Below, in pieces: positions 25,479-34,011 of a stretch of DNA of 64,000 nt. A program made the translations under genes and the position numbers. Source of the stretch: Mycolicibacterium canariasense (GTDB taxonomy: Bacteria > Actinomycetota > Actinomycetes > Mycobacteriales > Mycobacteriaceae); contig NZ_LQOL01000061.1 in assembly GCF_002101555.1 (NCBI RefSeq), forward strand, positions 1 to 64,000. Direction: 5' to 3'. How positions within the stretch are numbered: position 1 is the first letter of the stretch; every line of letters begins with the position of its first letter. The notes under the pieces were generated by a model, which was given only the letters and a program-made list of their open reading frames with translations, was not told the origin of the DNA and made no database searches.

Positions 25479-27026
25479 ATGGAGAACGTCACCGCATCCT
25501 TGCCACCCCGACGACCCGATGCGACATCACCGTCGCATCTGCCCGGCGCCTCGCCGCCCGCAGGGCGAGGCAACCACGGCCTCAGAGAGAACAGCCTCGG
25601 GGTGCCCAGCATCTTCTTCTACATCATCGCCGCGGCGTCGCCGCTGACCGTCGTGGTGGCGTTGTACCCGATCATCATCGGTGCGGGCAACGGCGTGGGT
25701 ATGCCCGGCGCATTCGTCATCGCCACCGTGGTCCTGATGATCTTCGCGGTCGGCTACGTCGCGATGAGCCGGCATGTCACCAATGCCGGCGCGTTCTACG
25801 CCTACGTGACGCTCGGCCTCGGACGAATTCCCGGATTGGGCTCGGCATTCCTGGCAATCTTTGCCTACAACGCCATCCAGGCCGGCCTCTACGGTGGCTT
25901 CGGCTACTACGCATCCGAGTTGATCAATCCCGCCCTCGGGATCGACATCCCTTGGTGGGCCTATGCATTCGGCGCACTGGTGGTGTGCCTGGGCCTGGGG
26001 CTGCAGGGTGTTCACTCCGGGGCAAAGGTGCTGGGAGTGTTCATGACACTGGAAGTCACCATGATCACCGTCCTCAGCGCGTTCAGTCTTTTCGGTGACA
26101 CCGTTCCGGTATCGCAGTTCTCCTTCGAACCCTTCCGCCCGAGTGTCGTTCTCGGCGGCGCGTTGGGCGTCGCCCTGATGTTCGCGCATGCGTCGTTCAT
26201 AGGTTTCGAGGGATCGGCGATCTACGGGGAGGAAGCACGCAACCCCACCCACACCATCCCGCGCGCGACCTATCTGTCCATCGCGTTCATGGGCATCCTC
26301 TACGCCGTATCCGGTTGGCTCATCATCAACGCGCTGGGGATCGACAAGGTGGTCGGAATGGCCAACGACACCGGCGGAAACTTCATCTTCGCGGCCAGTG
26401 ACGCCATCATCGGGCACAACATCTCGGTGATCTTCCAGACGCTGATCGTGTCGGCGACCTTCGCCGCCATCGTCACCTTCCACAACAATGTCTCGCGCTA
26501 CCAGTTCTCACTCGGCAGACAAGGACTGGTGTGGCGACCGCTGGGCTGGACACTGGCGAGCCGTCGGACGCCATGGGTGTCGGGCATCGTCCAGAGCGTG
26601 ACGGTCGGCATCGTCATCGCGTTCTTCGCGCTGTTCGGCCAGGACCCCTTCGCCACCCTGTTCACCTGGGCGACGGGCATCGGCACCATCGGGGTCATCC
26701 TGTCCCAGTTCATCGCGGGCATCGCGATCTTCGCCTTCTTTCGCAAGTCCGATGTCGACAAGCGCCCGTGGAACACCGTGATAGCCCCGATCCTCGCGAT
26801 CATCGGACTCGGCGCATTCTTCGTCCTGACGCTGAACAGCCTCGACGTCCTGCTCGGCGTGCACGGCGCGATGGCGGCGCTCATGCTGTCGCTGGTCTTC
26901 CTCGCGCTGCTGGCCGGCGTCCTCTACGGGGTCTACCTGCGGGCGTTCGCGCCGGCGAGGTATGCACTCGTCGGGCAGGCGCTCAACGAGCGCGCAGGGG
27001 ACGATCCCGCGCCAGGGGCGCACTAG
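25479..27026 (+). CDS. APC-family amino acid/amine permease
   Basis: A 515-residue membrane transporter of the amino acid-polyamine-organocation superfamily, with about 12 hydrophobic segments after a 45-residue cytoplasmic tail. The first helix carries the family's glycine-containing break (IIIGAGNGVGMPG) and the sixth region has FIGFEGSAIYGEEARNP, a family signature. It should import an amino acid, amine or related compound for the neighbouring enzymes. A gap of about 210 bp separates it from the TIM-barrel gene. Confidence 0.88.
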   Translation: MENVTASLPPRRPDATSPSHLPGASPPAGRGNHGLRENSLGVPSIFFYIIAAASPLTVVVALYPIIIGAGNGVGMPGAFVIATVVLMIFAVGYVAMSRHVTNAGAFYAYVTLGLGRIPGLGSAFLAIFAYNAIQAGLYGGFGYYASELINPALGIDIPWWAYAFGALVVCLGLGLQGVHSGAKVLGVFMTLEVTMITVLSAFSLFGDTVPVSQFSFEPFRPSVVLGGALGVALMFAHASFIGFEGSAIYGEEARNPTHTIPRATYLSIAFMGILYAVSGWLIINALGIDKVVGMANDTGGNFIFAASDAIIGHNISVIFQTLIVSATFAAIVTFHNNVSRYQFSLGRQGLVWRPLGWTLASRRTPWVSGIVQSVTVGIVIAFFALFGQDPFATLFTWATGIGTIGVILSQFIAGIAIFAFFRKSDVDKRPWNTVIAPILAIIGLGAFFVLTLNSLDVLLGVHGAMAALMLSLVFLALLAGVLYGVYLRAFAPARYALVGQALNERAGDDPAPGAH

Positions 27027-27074
27027 CGTCCATTCGATTCTGGATTCAGCGCGCATGGCCGTCCGCCGTTACGT

Positions 27075-27104
27075 ACATTTGTCCGTATCGATGCGTACAA
27101 ATGT
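27075..27104. promoter_or_regulatory. 30-bp inverted repeat, TetR operator
   Basis: ACATTTGT (27075-27082) and ACAAATGT (27097-27104) are exact inverted copies 14 bp apart, ending 21 bp before the TetR start codon. An autoregulatory operator is the likely reading. Confidence 0.55.
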
Positions 27105-27125
27105 TCCTAACCAGAGGGGATGGGC

Positions 27126-27695
27126 ATGCCTTCCACGCCACGACGGGTTCGACGACACGACCCGGACAGAAAGGACCGCATCGTGACCTCCGCACTCGAC
27201 GTGCTGGCCAGAGACGGCGTCGCGGGAATCACGCACCGCGCCATCGCCACTGCCGCGGACGTACCGCTGGGGTCGATCACCTACCACTTCGGAACCCTCG
27301 ACGACATCGTCCACCAGGCGTTCGAGGTCCACGTCGACAAACTGGCCAGCCGCTTCGAGGCACGACTGGCGTCCTGCCCCGACGGCAACGACATCATCGA
27401 ATGCATCGCCGCGGCCGTCACCGACGATTTCGCCGCGCATCCCGACGAACTCGCCGTGACCTACGAGCTCTACGGGGACGCCGTGCGCAGGCCCGAGACC
27501 AGGCGCCTGACTCAGCAGTGGATGGAGCGGGCCCAAGACGCGCTCGCCGAGCACTTCGACCGCGCCACCGCACGGCTGCTCGACGTCGTCGTCGAGGGCT
27601 TGATGGTGCATATGTCCATTGCGCACCAACCCGTCTCGAAACAAGAGGTCCGCAGTCTGCTCACCATGGCAGCCGGCGGAGCACGTCAACGCTGA
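27126..27695 (+). CDS. TetR-family regulator
   Basis: A 189-residue TetR-type repressor. The helix-turn-helix lies at about residues 15-60, with ITHRAIATAADVPLGSITYHFGT. I chose ATG 27126, about seven bases after AGAGGGG; the ATG at 27120 is too close to it. It lies between the permease and the aldehyde dehydrogenase genes, reads in the same direction, and has a 30-bp inverted repeat directly upstream. It probably represses itself and the enzymes downstream; the ligand may be the pathway substrate. Confidence 0.88.
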   Translation: MPSTPRRVRRHDPDRKDRIVTSALDVLARDGVAGITHRAIATAADVPLGSITYHFGTLDDIVHQAFEVHVDKLASRFEARLASCPDGNDIIECIAAAVTDDFAAHPDELAVTYELYGDAVRRPETRRLTQQWMERAQDALAEHFDRATARLLDVVVEGLMVHMSIAHQPVSKQEVRSLLTMAAGGARQR

Positions 27696-27734
27696 CACCG
27701 GCCATACCTACGCCAACACCACCAAGGAGTGATC

Positions 27735-29171
27735 ATGACCTTTCACCACAAGATGTTCATCGACGGCAGCTGGACCGATGCGATAGGCGGCGCCGTCGAT
27801 CACGTGCCCGCCCCCGCCACCGGTGAGGCCTTCGCCGAGATCGCCCACGGCGGGGTCTCCGACGTCGACCGCGCCGTGGCGGCCGCCGACGCCGCCTTCC
27901 CCGGCTGGGCCAGAACGCCGGTGGGCGAACGGGCCCGGGCCTTTCTCACCCTCGCGGACCGGGTCGAGGCCGACCAGCGCACCCTCGCCGAGATCGAATC
28001 CCGCAACGTCGGCAAACCCATCAGCCTGGCACTCGAAGAGATGGCGATGATCGCCGACCATCTCCGGTTCTTCGCCGGTGGAGCCCGCGCCATGGAAGGC
28101 CGCGCCGCCACCGAATTCGTCCGCGGTAAGACCAGCATCATCCGGCGCGATCCGGTCGGCGTCGTCGGCTCGGTCGCACCATGGAACTACCCGCTGCTGA
28201 TGGCGATCTGGAAGATCTCCCCGGCGCTGCTCACCGGAAACACCCTGGTGCTCAAACCCTCCGAACACACACCGTTCTCGGTCCTTCGGCTCGCCGAACT
28301 GGCTCAGGATCTTTTTCCCGCGGGCGTTTTCAACGTCGTCACCGGCGATGGTGAAGACGTCGGCGCCCGACTCGTCGCCCACCCGCGGGTGCGGATGTCC
28401 TCGCTGACCGGGTCCGTCGAGACGGGCCGGGCGCTGATGCGCGCCTCGGCCGACTCGAACCTCAAGAGGCTGCACCTGGAACTCGGCGGCAAGGCGCCCG
28501 TGCTGGTGTACCCGGACGCCGACGTGTCCCTGGCGGTCGGCAAGATCATGGAGGGCGCCTTCTGCAATTCCGGCCAGGACTGTATGGCCGCCTCCCGTCT
28601 CTACGTTCACGAGACGGTGCACGACGAGCTCGTCGCAGGCCTCGAAAAGGCGGTCAAGGAACTCGATCTAGGTGATATCGCCGATGAGAGCACCGCGATG
28701 GGTCCGGTCATCACCGCGGCACATCGCGACCGCGTCGAGGGCTTCGTCGCACGGGCGAAGGCCACCGGGCACACCGAACTCATCCAGGGCGACAACCCCG
28801 CGACAGGCTTCTACACCGCCCCCACCGTCGTCGTCGGCGCCAGACAGGGTGACGAGATTGTCGGCACCGAGGTCTTCGGGCCCGTCACGTCGGTGACCAG
28901 ATTCGGCGACGGCGACGACGTGATCGGCTGGGCCAACGACACCGAATACGGCCTTGCCGCTTCCGTTTTCACCAACGACATCGCTCGGGCCCTGACCGCG
29001 TCCCGGGACCTTCAGTTCGGCACGGTGTGGATCAACGACCACCTGCCGGTCACACCAGAGATGCCGCACGGCGGCTTCAAACAATCCGGCAACGGCAAGG
29101 ACATGTCCGTGTACGCCCTCGAGGAGTACACCGAGATCAAACACGTCATGATCAACACCGAGAGCGCCTGA
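27735..29171 (+). CDS. aldehyde dehydrogenase (aminobutyraldehyde-type)
   Basis: A 478-residue NAD(P)-dependent aldehyde dehydrogenase. Visible elements are the Rossmann motif GSVAPWNYPL, the general base E249 in ELGGKAP, and the catalytic Cys283 in SGQDC; EVFGPVTSV follows near the C-terminus. The SGQDC box and overall sequence are closest to gamma-aminobutyraldehyde/betaine aldehyde dehydrogenases, suggesting an amine-derived aldehyde as substrate. I chose ATG 27735 with AAGGAG five bases upstream. It heads a run of four genes with 1-29 bp gaps. Confidence 0.88.
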   Translation: MTFHHKMFIDGSWTDAIGGAVDHVPAPATGEAFAEIAHGGVSDVDRAVAAADAAFPGWARTPVGERARAFLTLADRVEADQRTLAEIESRNVGKPISLALEEMAMIADHLRFFAGGARAMEGRAATEFVRGKTSIIRRDPVGVVGSVAPWNYPLLMAIWKISPALLTGNTLVLKPSEHTPFSVLRLAELAQDLFPAGVFNVVTGDGEDVGARLVAHPRVRMSSLTGSVETGRALMRASADSNLKRLHLELGGKAPVLVYPDADVSLAVGKIMEGAFCNSGQDCMAASRLYVHETVHDELVAGLEKAVKELDLGDIADESTAMGPVITAAHRDRVEGFVARAKATGHTELIQGDNPATGFYTAPTVVVGARQGDEIVGTEVFGPVTSVTRFGDGDDVIGWANDTEYGLAASVFTNDIARALTASRDLQFGTVWINDHLPVTPEMPHGGFKQSGNGKDMSVYALEEYTEIKHVMINTESA

Positions 29172-29172
29172 C

Positions 29173-29499
29173 ATGGCCGTCAGCGCGGTCAACACCTTTC
29201 GGCTACGTCCGGGGGTCAGCACCGAGGATTTCGAGAGATTCTCGGCCGAACTCGACCGGCCCACCTGCCTGGCCCTGGAGGTCGTACTCGGATTCGACGT
29301 CTTCTTCGTGGAACCCGTCGGGCCTGCCGACCCGCACGTCCTCGAGATCATGACGGTCGCCTCCTGGCCGGAATGGGAGCGGATTCGCGACACCGCACCA
29401 GAACTCAAGCCGGTCGTCGAGAAGTTCCACGCCCTCGTCGAGCCCGGCAGCGTCGTGACGCTGCTGACTCGCAAATCACCCCAGCCGCAGGAGACCTGA
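29173..29499 (+). CDS. REDY-like / Dabb-fold small protein
   Basis: A 108-residue protein that resembles the REDY/HapK-like alpha-beta barrel family, judged by the N-terminal VNTFRLRPGVSTEDFERF strand-helix and the central VASWPEWERI. Members appear in prodigiosin and other secondary metabolite clusters and some are small enzymes or cyclases. It starts one base after the aldehyde dehydrogenase stop and ends one base before the flavoenzyme gene, so it is surely in the same operon. Confidence 0.65.
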   Translation: MAVSAVNTFRLRPGVSTEDFERFSAELDRPTCLALEVVLGFDVFFVEPVGPADPHVLEIMTVASWPEWERIRDTAPELKPVVEKFHALVEPGSVVTLLTRKSPQPQET

Positions 29500-29500
29500 C

Positions 29501-31222
29501 ATGACCCCGACACCGGATTACGACGCCGTCATCGTCGGCGCCGGCCACAACGGCCTGGTGACCGCCAACTATCTGGCCCGCGCCGGGAAGCGGGTCCTGG
29601 TGCTGGAGGCGCGCCATGTCGTCGGCGGGGCCTGCGTCACCGAGGAGCTGATCCCCGGCAGCAAGTGGTCCTCGTGTGCTTTCATCGCCGGCCTGCTGCG
29701 GCCCGAGATCATCGCCGAACTCGAACTGGAGAGATTCGGCCTGGACCTCTATCAAGGTGATGCGCTGTCCTTCAGTCTCTTTCGGGACGGTACCTCTTTC
29801 ACCATGTGGAAGGAAACCGACCGGACGCTGCGCGAACTGGAGAAGATCAACAAGCACGACGCGCAGGCTTTCCTCGACTTCGGGGTTCGGCTACAGCGGT
29901 TCGCCGGGCTCGTGACGCCGTACCTACTGACCCCACCCCCGCAACGCTCGGAGGTGTTCGCAGCGTTCGAGGCGGCGGGCGAGCAGACGCTGTTCAACGA
30001 GTTCACCCTGCTCTCGGTGCGCGACCTGCTCGACAGGTACTTCGAGGACGAGCGCATCAAGAGCATGCTGACGTTCTTCGGGATGGTGTCGATCTTCGGC
30101 GGTCCGTCATCGCCGGGAACGGCCTACACCTACGGACACCACTCCTGGGGTGAATTCAACGGCAACTTCGGTCAGTTCGGCCTCGCGCGTGGCGGGATGG
30201 GCGCCATCAGCGAGGCGTTGGCCGCGGGGGCTCGTCACCACGGTGCAACGATCCGGACCTCGACACCGGTCGACACCGTGATCGTCGAACGTGGAACGGC
30301 CACCGGGGTCCGGCTCACTGACGGGACGGTCATCACGGCCGGGCAGGTCTTCTCCAATGCCGACCCCAAGCGGTCCCTGCTGCAGTTGATCGAGCCCGGT
30401 CTACTACCGGCCAAACTCGTCCGCGACGTCGAAGCGATCGATACCCGTGGCTCGATGGCACGGATTCACCTGCTGATCGACGAACTGCCGCAGTACCTTC
30501 CGTTCTCCGATGCGACGGAAGGCCCGCAGCACCACGGACATCAACTGCTCGGGCCCAGCAGGGAGGCGTTCGAGGAGGCCTACGAGGCGCAACGGCGCGG
30601 CACCTTCCCCAGCACGTTCGTCATCGAGGCCGTCACCCAGTCGGTGACCGACGACTCGCTGGCTCCCGCCGGCCTGCACACGATGACCCTGGGCATCCAG
30701 CAGCTCCCGTCCCAGCTGAGTGGGACCACGTGGGCGGCCGAGAAGGAGAAGTGGGCCGACCTCGTGCTGTCGGACCTGTTCACGTACGCCCCCAACCTGC
30801 GCGAGCACATCCTCGATCGGGTGATCATCACGCCCGACGACCTGAACGACGAGTACCTGATCACCGACGGCAACATCTTCCACGGCAGCATGATGCTCGA
30901 CCAGCTGTTCGGGGCGCGCCCCATCCCGGAACTGTCGAACTACCGCACGCCCGTGCGCAATTACTACCTCTGCGGCTCCGGAACCCATCCGGGCGGTGGC
31001 GTCATGGGCGCCAACGGCCACAACGCCGCGAAGATCGCGCTCGCCGACGCGCAGGGCAGCGTCAACACACCGGGCGCCCGGAGCGGTAACCGAAAGGCCC
31101 CTTGGCAACAGCGGCTCGTCGGCACCCTGATGTCCACCAGGCCGGGGCGCTGGGTGGGATACCAGGCGGCACGGCAACGCGCGCTACGCAAGATCACCGC
31201 GTACGCGGCACGCGTCCGCTGA
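29501..31222 (+). CDS. phytoene-desaturase-like FAD oxidoreductase
   Basis: A 573-residue flavoprotein of the CrtI/PYROXD2-like amine-oxidase superfamily. The N-terminal dinucleotide motif is VIVGAGHNGLVTANYLARAG (about residues 10-29) followed by VLEA, and the C-terminal FAD-closing motif is YLCGSGTHPGGGVMGANGHN (about 484-503). Carotenoid synthesis genes are absent, and these proteins also oxidise other lipids or cyclic substrates, so a desaturase or oxidase role in the catabolic cluster is more likely. Confidence 0.82.
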   Translation: MTPTPDYDAVIVGAGHNGLVTANYLARAGKRVLVLEARHVVGGACVTEELIPGSKWSSCAFIAGLLRPEIIAELELERFGLDLYQGDALSFSLFRDGTSFTMWKETDRTLRELEKINKHDAQAFLDFGVRLQRFAGLVTPYLLTPPPQRSEVFAAFEAAGEQTLFNEFTLLSVRDLLDRYFEDERIKSMLTFFGMVSIFGGPSSPGTAYTYGHHSWGEFNGNFGQFGLARGGMGAISEALAAGARHHGATIRTSTPVDTVIVERGTATGVRLTDGTVITAGQVFSNADPKRSLLQLIEPGLLPAKLVRDVEAIDTRGSMARIHLLIDELPQYLPFSDATEGPQHHGHQLLGPSREAFEEAYEAQRRGTFPSTFVIEAVTQSVTDDSLAPAGLHTMTLGIQQLPSQLSGTTWAAEKEKWADLVLSDLFTYAPNLREHILDRVIITPDDLNDEYLITDGNIFHGSMMLDQLFGARPIPELSNYRTPVRNYYLCGSGTHPGGGVMGANGHNAAKIALADAQGSVNTPGARSGNRKAPWQQRLVGTLMSTRPGRWVGYQAARQRALRKITAYAARVR

Positions 31223-31251
31223 TCGATGCCGCAAAGGAACGAGGAACTACG

Positions 31252-33003
31252 GTGTCACCAGAGTCGAGTGGGCTGAGAAGCGCAAAATGGTTTGCGGGCA
31301 AAGATGTTCCCGGATTCGTCCACCGCTCTGCGATGCGCGCCTCGGGATTTTCCCGGCTGGCCTTCGAAGGCCGCCCGATCGTCGGGATCTGCAACTCGTG
31401 GTCCGAAGTGGTCAACTGCAACATGCACTTCCGCGGCCTGGCCGACGCGGTGCGGCGCGGTGTACTGGCGGCGGGCGGGTTTCCGCTCGAGTTCCCCACC
31501 ATGTCGCTGGGCGAACAATTGATGAAACCGACCACCATGCTCTTTCGAAACCTGATGGCGATGGACGTCGAGGAGTCGATTCGGGCCTACCCGTTCGATG
31601 CGGTGGTCCTGCTCGGCGGATGTGACAAGACGGTCCCCGCACAGCTGATGGGCGCGGCGAGTGCGGATGTGCCCGCGATCGCCCTGACCGGCGGTCCGGC
31701 CGCTCCCGCGGTCTTCGACGGCAAGCAACTCGGTGTGGGGACCGATCTCTGGCAATACATCGACGACGTGCGGGCCGGCCGTATGTCGATGGCCGACTAC
31801 CAGCGGCTGGAGGCTGCGGCCGGACCCTCCCGCGGACACTGCCCCGAGATGGGCACCGCCTCCACGATGGCCACCCTCGTCGAAGGTCTCGGCATGACCC
31901 TGCCGGGAACCGCCGCGATACCTGCCATGGATTCGCGCCGGATGCAGGCCGCCGAGGAGTGCGGGGCCAGGGCTGTCGGGCTGGCGATCGAACGGTTACG
32001 GCCGTCCCAGGTGATGACGGCCGAGGCCTTCGACAATGCCATCACGCTGATGCTGGCGGTCGGCGGATCGACGAACGCGATCGTGCACCTGCTGGCGGTG
32101 GCCGGCCGGGTCGGAGTCCCGTTGTCGCTGGACCGCTTTCACGAACTCTCGGAACGCACACCGCTGGTGGTCAACGTGCGCCCGGCCGGCGAACACCTCG
32201 TCGAGCAGGTCTTCCACGCCGGCGGCATACCGGCGGTGATGAAATCGATCGAGTCCTTGTTGCACACCGACGCCCCCACCGTCACCGGCAAGACGGTCGC
32301 CGACAATCTCGCCGCCGTCGCTGCAACCGATACGGCCGTGATCGCCCCGCTCGGTGCACCCTTCCAGCCCCCCGGTGGCCTCGCCGTGGTGCGCGGCAAC
32401 CTCGCTCCCGACGGCGCGGTGATCAAGTGCAGCGCGGCCAGTCCAGGGCTGCTGGTCCACCGGGGACCCGCGGTGGTCTTCGAGAACATGCCAGATCTGA
32501 TGCGCCGGTTCGACGATCCCGATCTGGAGGTGACTGCCGACTCCGTGTTGATCCTGCGTTCGGCCGGCCCGCGCGGCGCACCGGGCATGCCCGAGTGGGG
32601 CCAATTGCCCATCCCGAGCAAGCTCCTTCGGCAGGGTGTCACCGACATGGTCCGCATCTCCGACGCCAGGATGAGCGGGACCGCCTACGGCACCTGCGTG
32701 TTACACGTCAGCCCGGAATCGGCGGTGGGGGGACCGCTCGCGTTGGTTCGCGACGGCGACATCGTCGAACTCGACGCGCGGGGCGGAAGACTGGACATGC
32801 TGGTACCGGAGGACGAGTTGTGCGCGCGGCGAGCCGAATTGGCCCCTGCACCGGCGCGGCATACCCGCGGGTACGCCGCGCTGTACACCGAACGCGTGCT
32901 CCAAGCCGATCAGGGATGCGACTTCGACTTCCTGGTCGGGCGCTCACGACGGCCCGAGGACGAACCCGAGGCGATCTTCGAAGGGTGGATAGGCGGATGG
33001 TGA
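31252..33003 (+). CDS. IlvD/Edd-family dehydratase
   Basis: A 583-residue Fe-S dehydratase of the dihydroxyacid / sugar-acid dehydratase family. The three likely cluster cysteines sit in VNCNMHF (about residue 62), LGGCDKTVPA (about 130) and GHCPEMGTAST (about 200). It starts with GTG 31252 after GAGGAAC. The family dehydrates dihydroxy acids or aldonic acids to 2-keto acids. Because the neighbouring genes are catabolic and no branched-chain synthesis gene is present, a sugar-acid or hydroxy-acid role is more likely than IlvD. It is the last gene of the aldehyde-dehydrogenase operon and converges on mazG. Confidence 0.85.
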   Translation: MSPESSGLRSAKWFAGKDVPGFVHRSAMRASGFSRLAFEGRPIVGICNSWSEVVNCNMHFRGLADAVRRGVLAAGGFPLEFPTMSLGEQLMKPTTMLFRNLMAMDVEESIRAYPFDAVVLLGGCDKTVPAQLMGAASADVPAIALTGGPAAPAVFDGKQLGVGTDLWQYIDDVRAGRMSMADYQRLEAAAGPSRGHCPEMGTASTMATLVEGLGMTLPGTAAIPAMDSRRMQAAEECGARAVGLAIERLRPSQVMTAEAFDNAITLMLAVGGSTNAIVHLLAVAGRVGVPLSLDRFHELSERTPLVVNVRPAGEHLVEQVFHAGGIPAVMKSIESLLHTDAPTVTGKTVADNLAAVAATDTAVIAPLGAPFQPPGGLAVVRGNLAPDGAVIKCSAASPGLLVHRGPAVVFENMPDLMRRFDDPDLEVTADSVLILRSAGPRGAPGMPEWGQLPIPSKLLRQGVTDMVRISDARMSGTAYGTCVLHVSPESAVGGPLALVRDGDIVELDARGGRLDMLVPEDELCARRAELAPAPARHTRGYAALYTERVLQADQGCDFDFLVGRSRRPEDEPEAIFEGWIGGW

Positions 33004-33939
33004 TCACGGTTCGGCGTGCGGCCAGTGCGCGCGCCACTCGTCCGCGGTGATCGCCGCCGGCGGCGCGTCGGCGATGTCATCACCACGGCGATCGGCCAGC
33101 ACGGCTTGCTCGACCGCGCGGACGGTGTCGATGAACTCCAGAACAGCCGCGCGCAGGGCGTTTTCGGGGTCACCGCCGACGTCGATGCGCACTTCACGCA
33201 GGGCGGCCGGTACCAGGTCCTCGGGCAGCCCGGCGCCGGTGGCCCGTTCGAGAATCTTGTGCGCCAGGGCCAGGGCCGGCTGACCGGTCGGCACATCGTC
33301 CATGCACGAGGTGCGGGCCTTGGAGAGCTTCTCCTGCGCCTTGCGTTCCTCCCACTGCGCCAGCTGTTCTTCCAGCGAAACCGATTCCCCGGCAAGCACA
33401 CCGAAGGCGCGGTTACCCAACTTGCGCACCAGCGCGTCGGCGACGTCGTCGATGCCGAACGGGTGTGTGGGCGCGTCCTCGGCGATGCGGGCGTGGAAGA
33501 GCACCTGCAGCAACACATCCCCGAGCTCCTCGCGGAGTTCGTCGGCGTCACCGCTGCGCACCGCGTCGAACAGTTCGTAGGTCTCCTCGAGCAGGTAGCG
33601 ACGCAGCGAGTCGTGCGTCTGCTCGCTCTCCCACGGGCCGTCGGTGCGCAACTTGTCCATCATGGCCACCGCGTCGACCAACCGCTCACCGGGCTGCGGT
33701 GCCGGGGCGGCGATCAGCCGCTCCCCCGCCGCCAGCCGGGCCTTCACCGCGGGATGCTCGGGGTCCGACGACAACAGCACCGGGGCCGGTTCGCCGTCGT
33801 ATTCGGGCCGGGCCGACGGCAGCGACCACGGCACCTTGATCGGCATCTCCTCGGTGTACTGCACGTCACCGGCCAGCAACTCGACGGCATCCACCGGAAC
33901 CAGGGCGGGCCGGCGCGGATCCACCAGAACGACAGTCAT
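33004..33939 (-). CDS. mazG: nucleoside triphosphate pyrophosphohydrolase MazG
   Basis: A 311-residue MazG protein that hydrolyses (d)NTPs to monophosphates and protects against mutagenic or oxidised nucleotides. The catalytic MazG box holds EETYEL and EELGDVLLQ (about residues 130-155). An N-terminal extension of about 85 residues is typical of mycobacterial MazG. It starts at ATG 33939, seven bases after GGAGG, inside the last copy of a 26-bp repeat. Upstream are two mini-cistrons and then mfd, all joined by ATGA overlaps. Confidence 0.93.
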   Translation of the reverse strand: MTVVLVDPRRPALVPVDAVELLAGDVQYTEEMPIKVPWSLPSARPEYDGEPAPVLLSSDPEHPAVKARLAAGERLIAAPAPQPGERLVDAVAMMDKLRTDGPWESEQTHDSLRRYLLEETYELFDAVRSGDADELREELGDVLLQVLFHARIAEDAPTHPFGIDDVADALVRKLGNRAFGVLAGESVSLEEQLAQWEERKAQEKLSKARTSCMDDVPTGQPALALAHKILERATGAGLPEDLVPAALREVRIDVGGDPENALRAAVLEFIDTVRAVEQAVLADRRGDDIADAPPAAITADEWRAHWPHAEP

Positions 33940-34011
33940 TTCGCGCCTCCGGCACGGGAAGTCATTTCGCGCCTCCGGCACGGGAAGTCATTTCGCGCCT
34001 CCGGCACGGGA
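33935..34011. repeat. three tandem 26-bp copies between mfd and mazG
   Basis: Copies lie at 33935-33960, 33961-33986 and 33987-34011 (the last with 25 of 26 bases). Read on the minus strand, each unit contains the end of one frame, a GGAGG site and an ATGA. The result is mfd ending in SRAGGAK, then two identical 9-residue frames (MTSRAGGAK, stop), then mazG, each overlapping the next by ATGA. The original mfd-mazG coupling junction has been triplicated. Confidence 0.9.

Noticed and set aside
29501..31222. Carotenoid biosynthesis gene crtI
   Set aside because: No phytoene synthase or other carotenoid genes are present, and the neighbours are catabolic.
31252..33003. Assignment as ilvD of branched-chain amino acid synthesis
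   Set aside because: The context is a catabolic operon without other ilv genes; family members also act on sugar acids.
33935..34011. CRISPR array
   Set aside because: The repeats are directly adjacent without spacers; they are a tandem triplication of coding junction.
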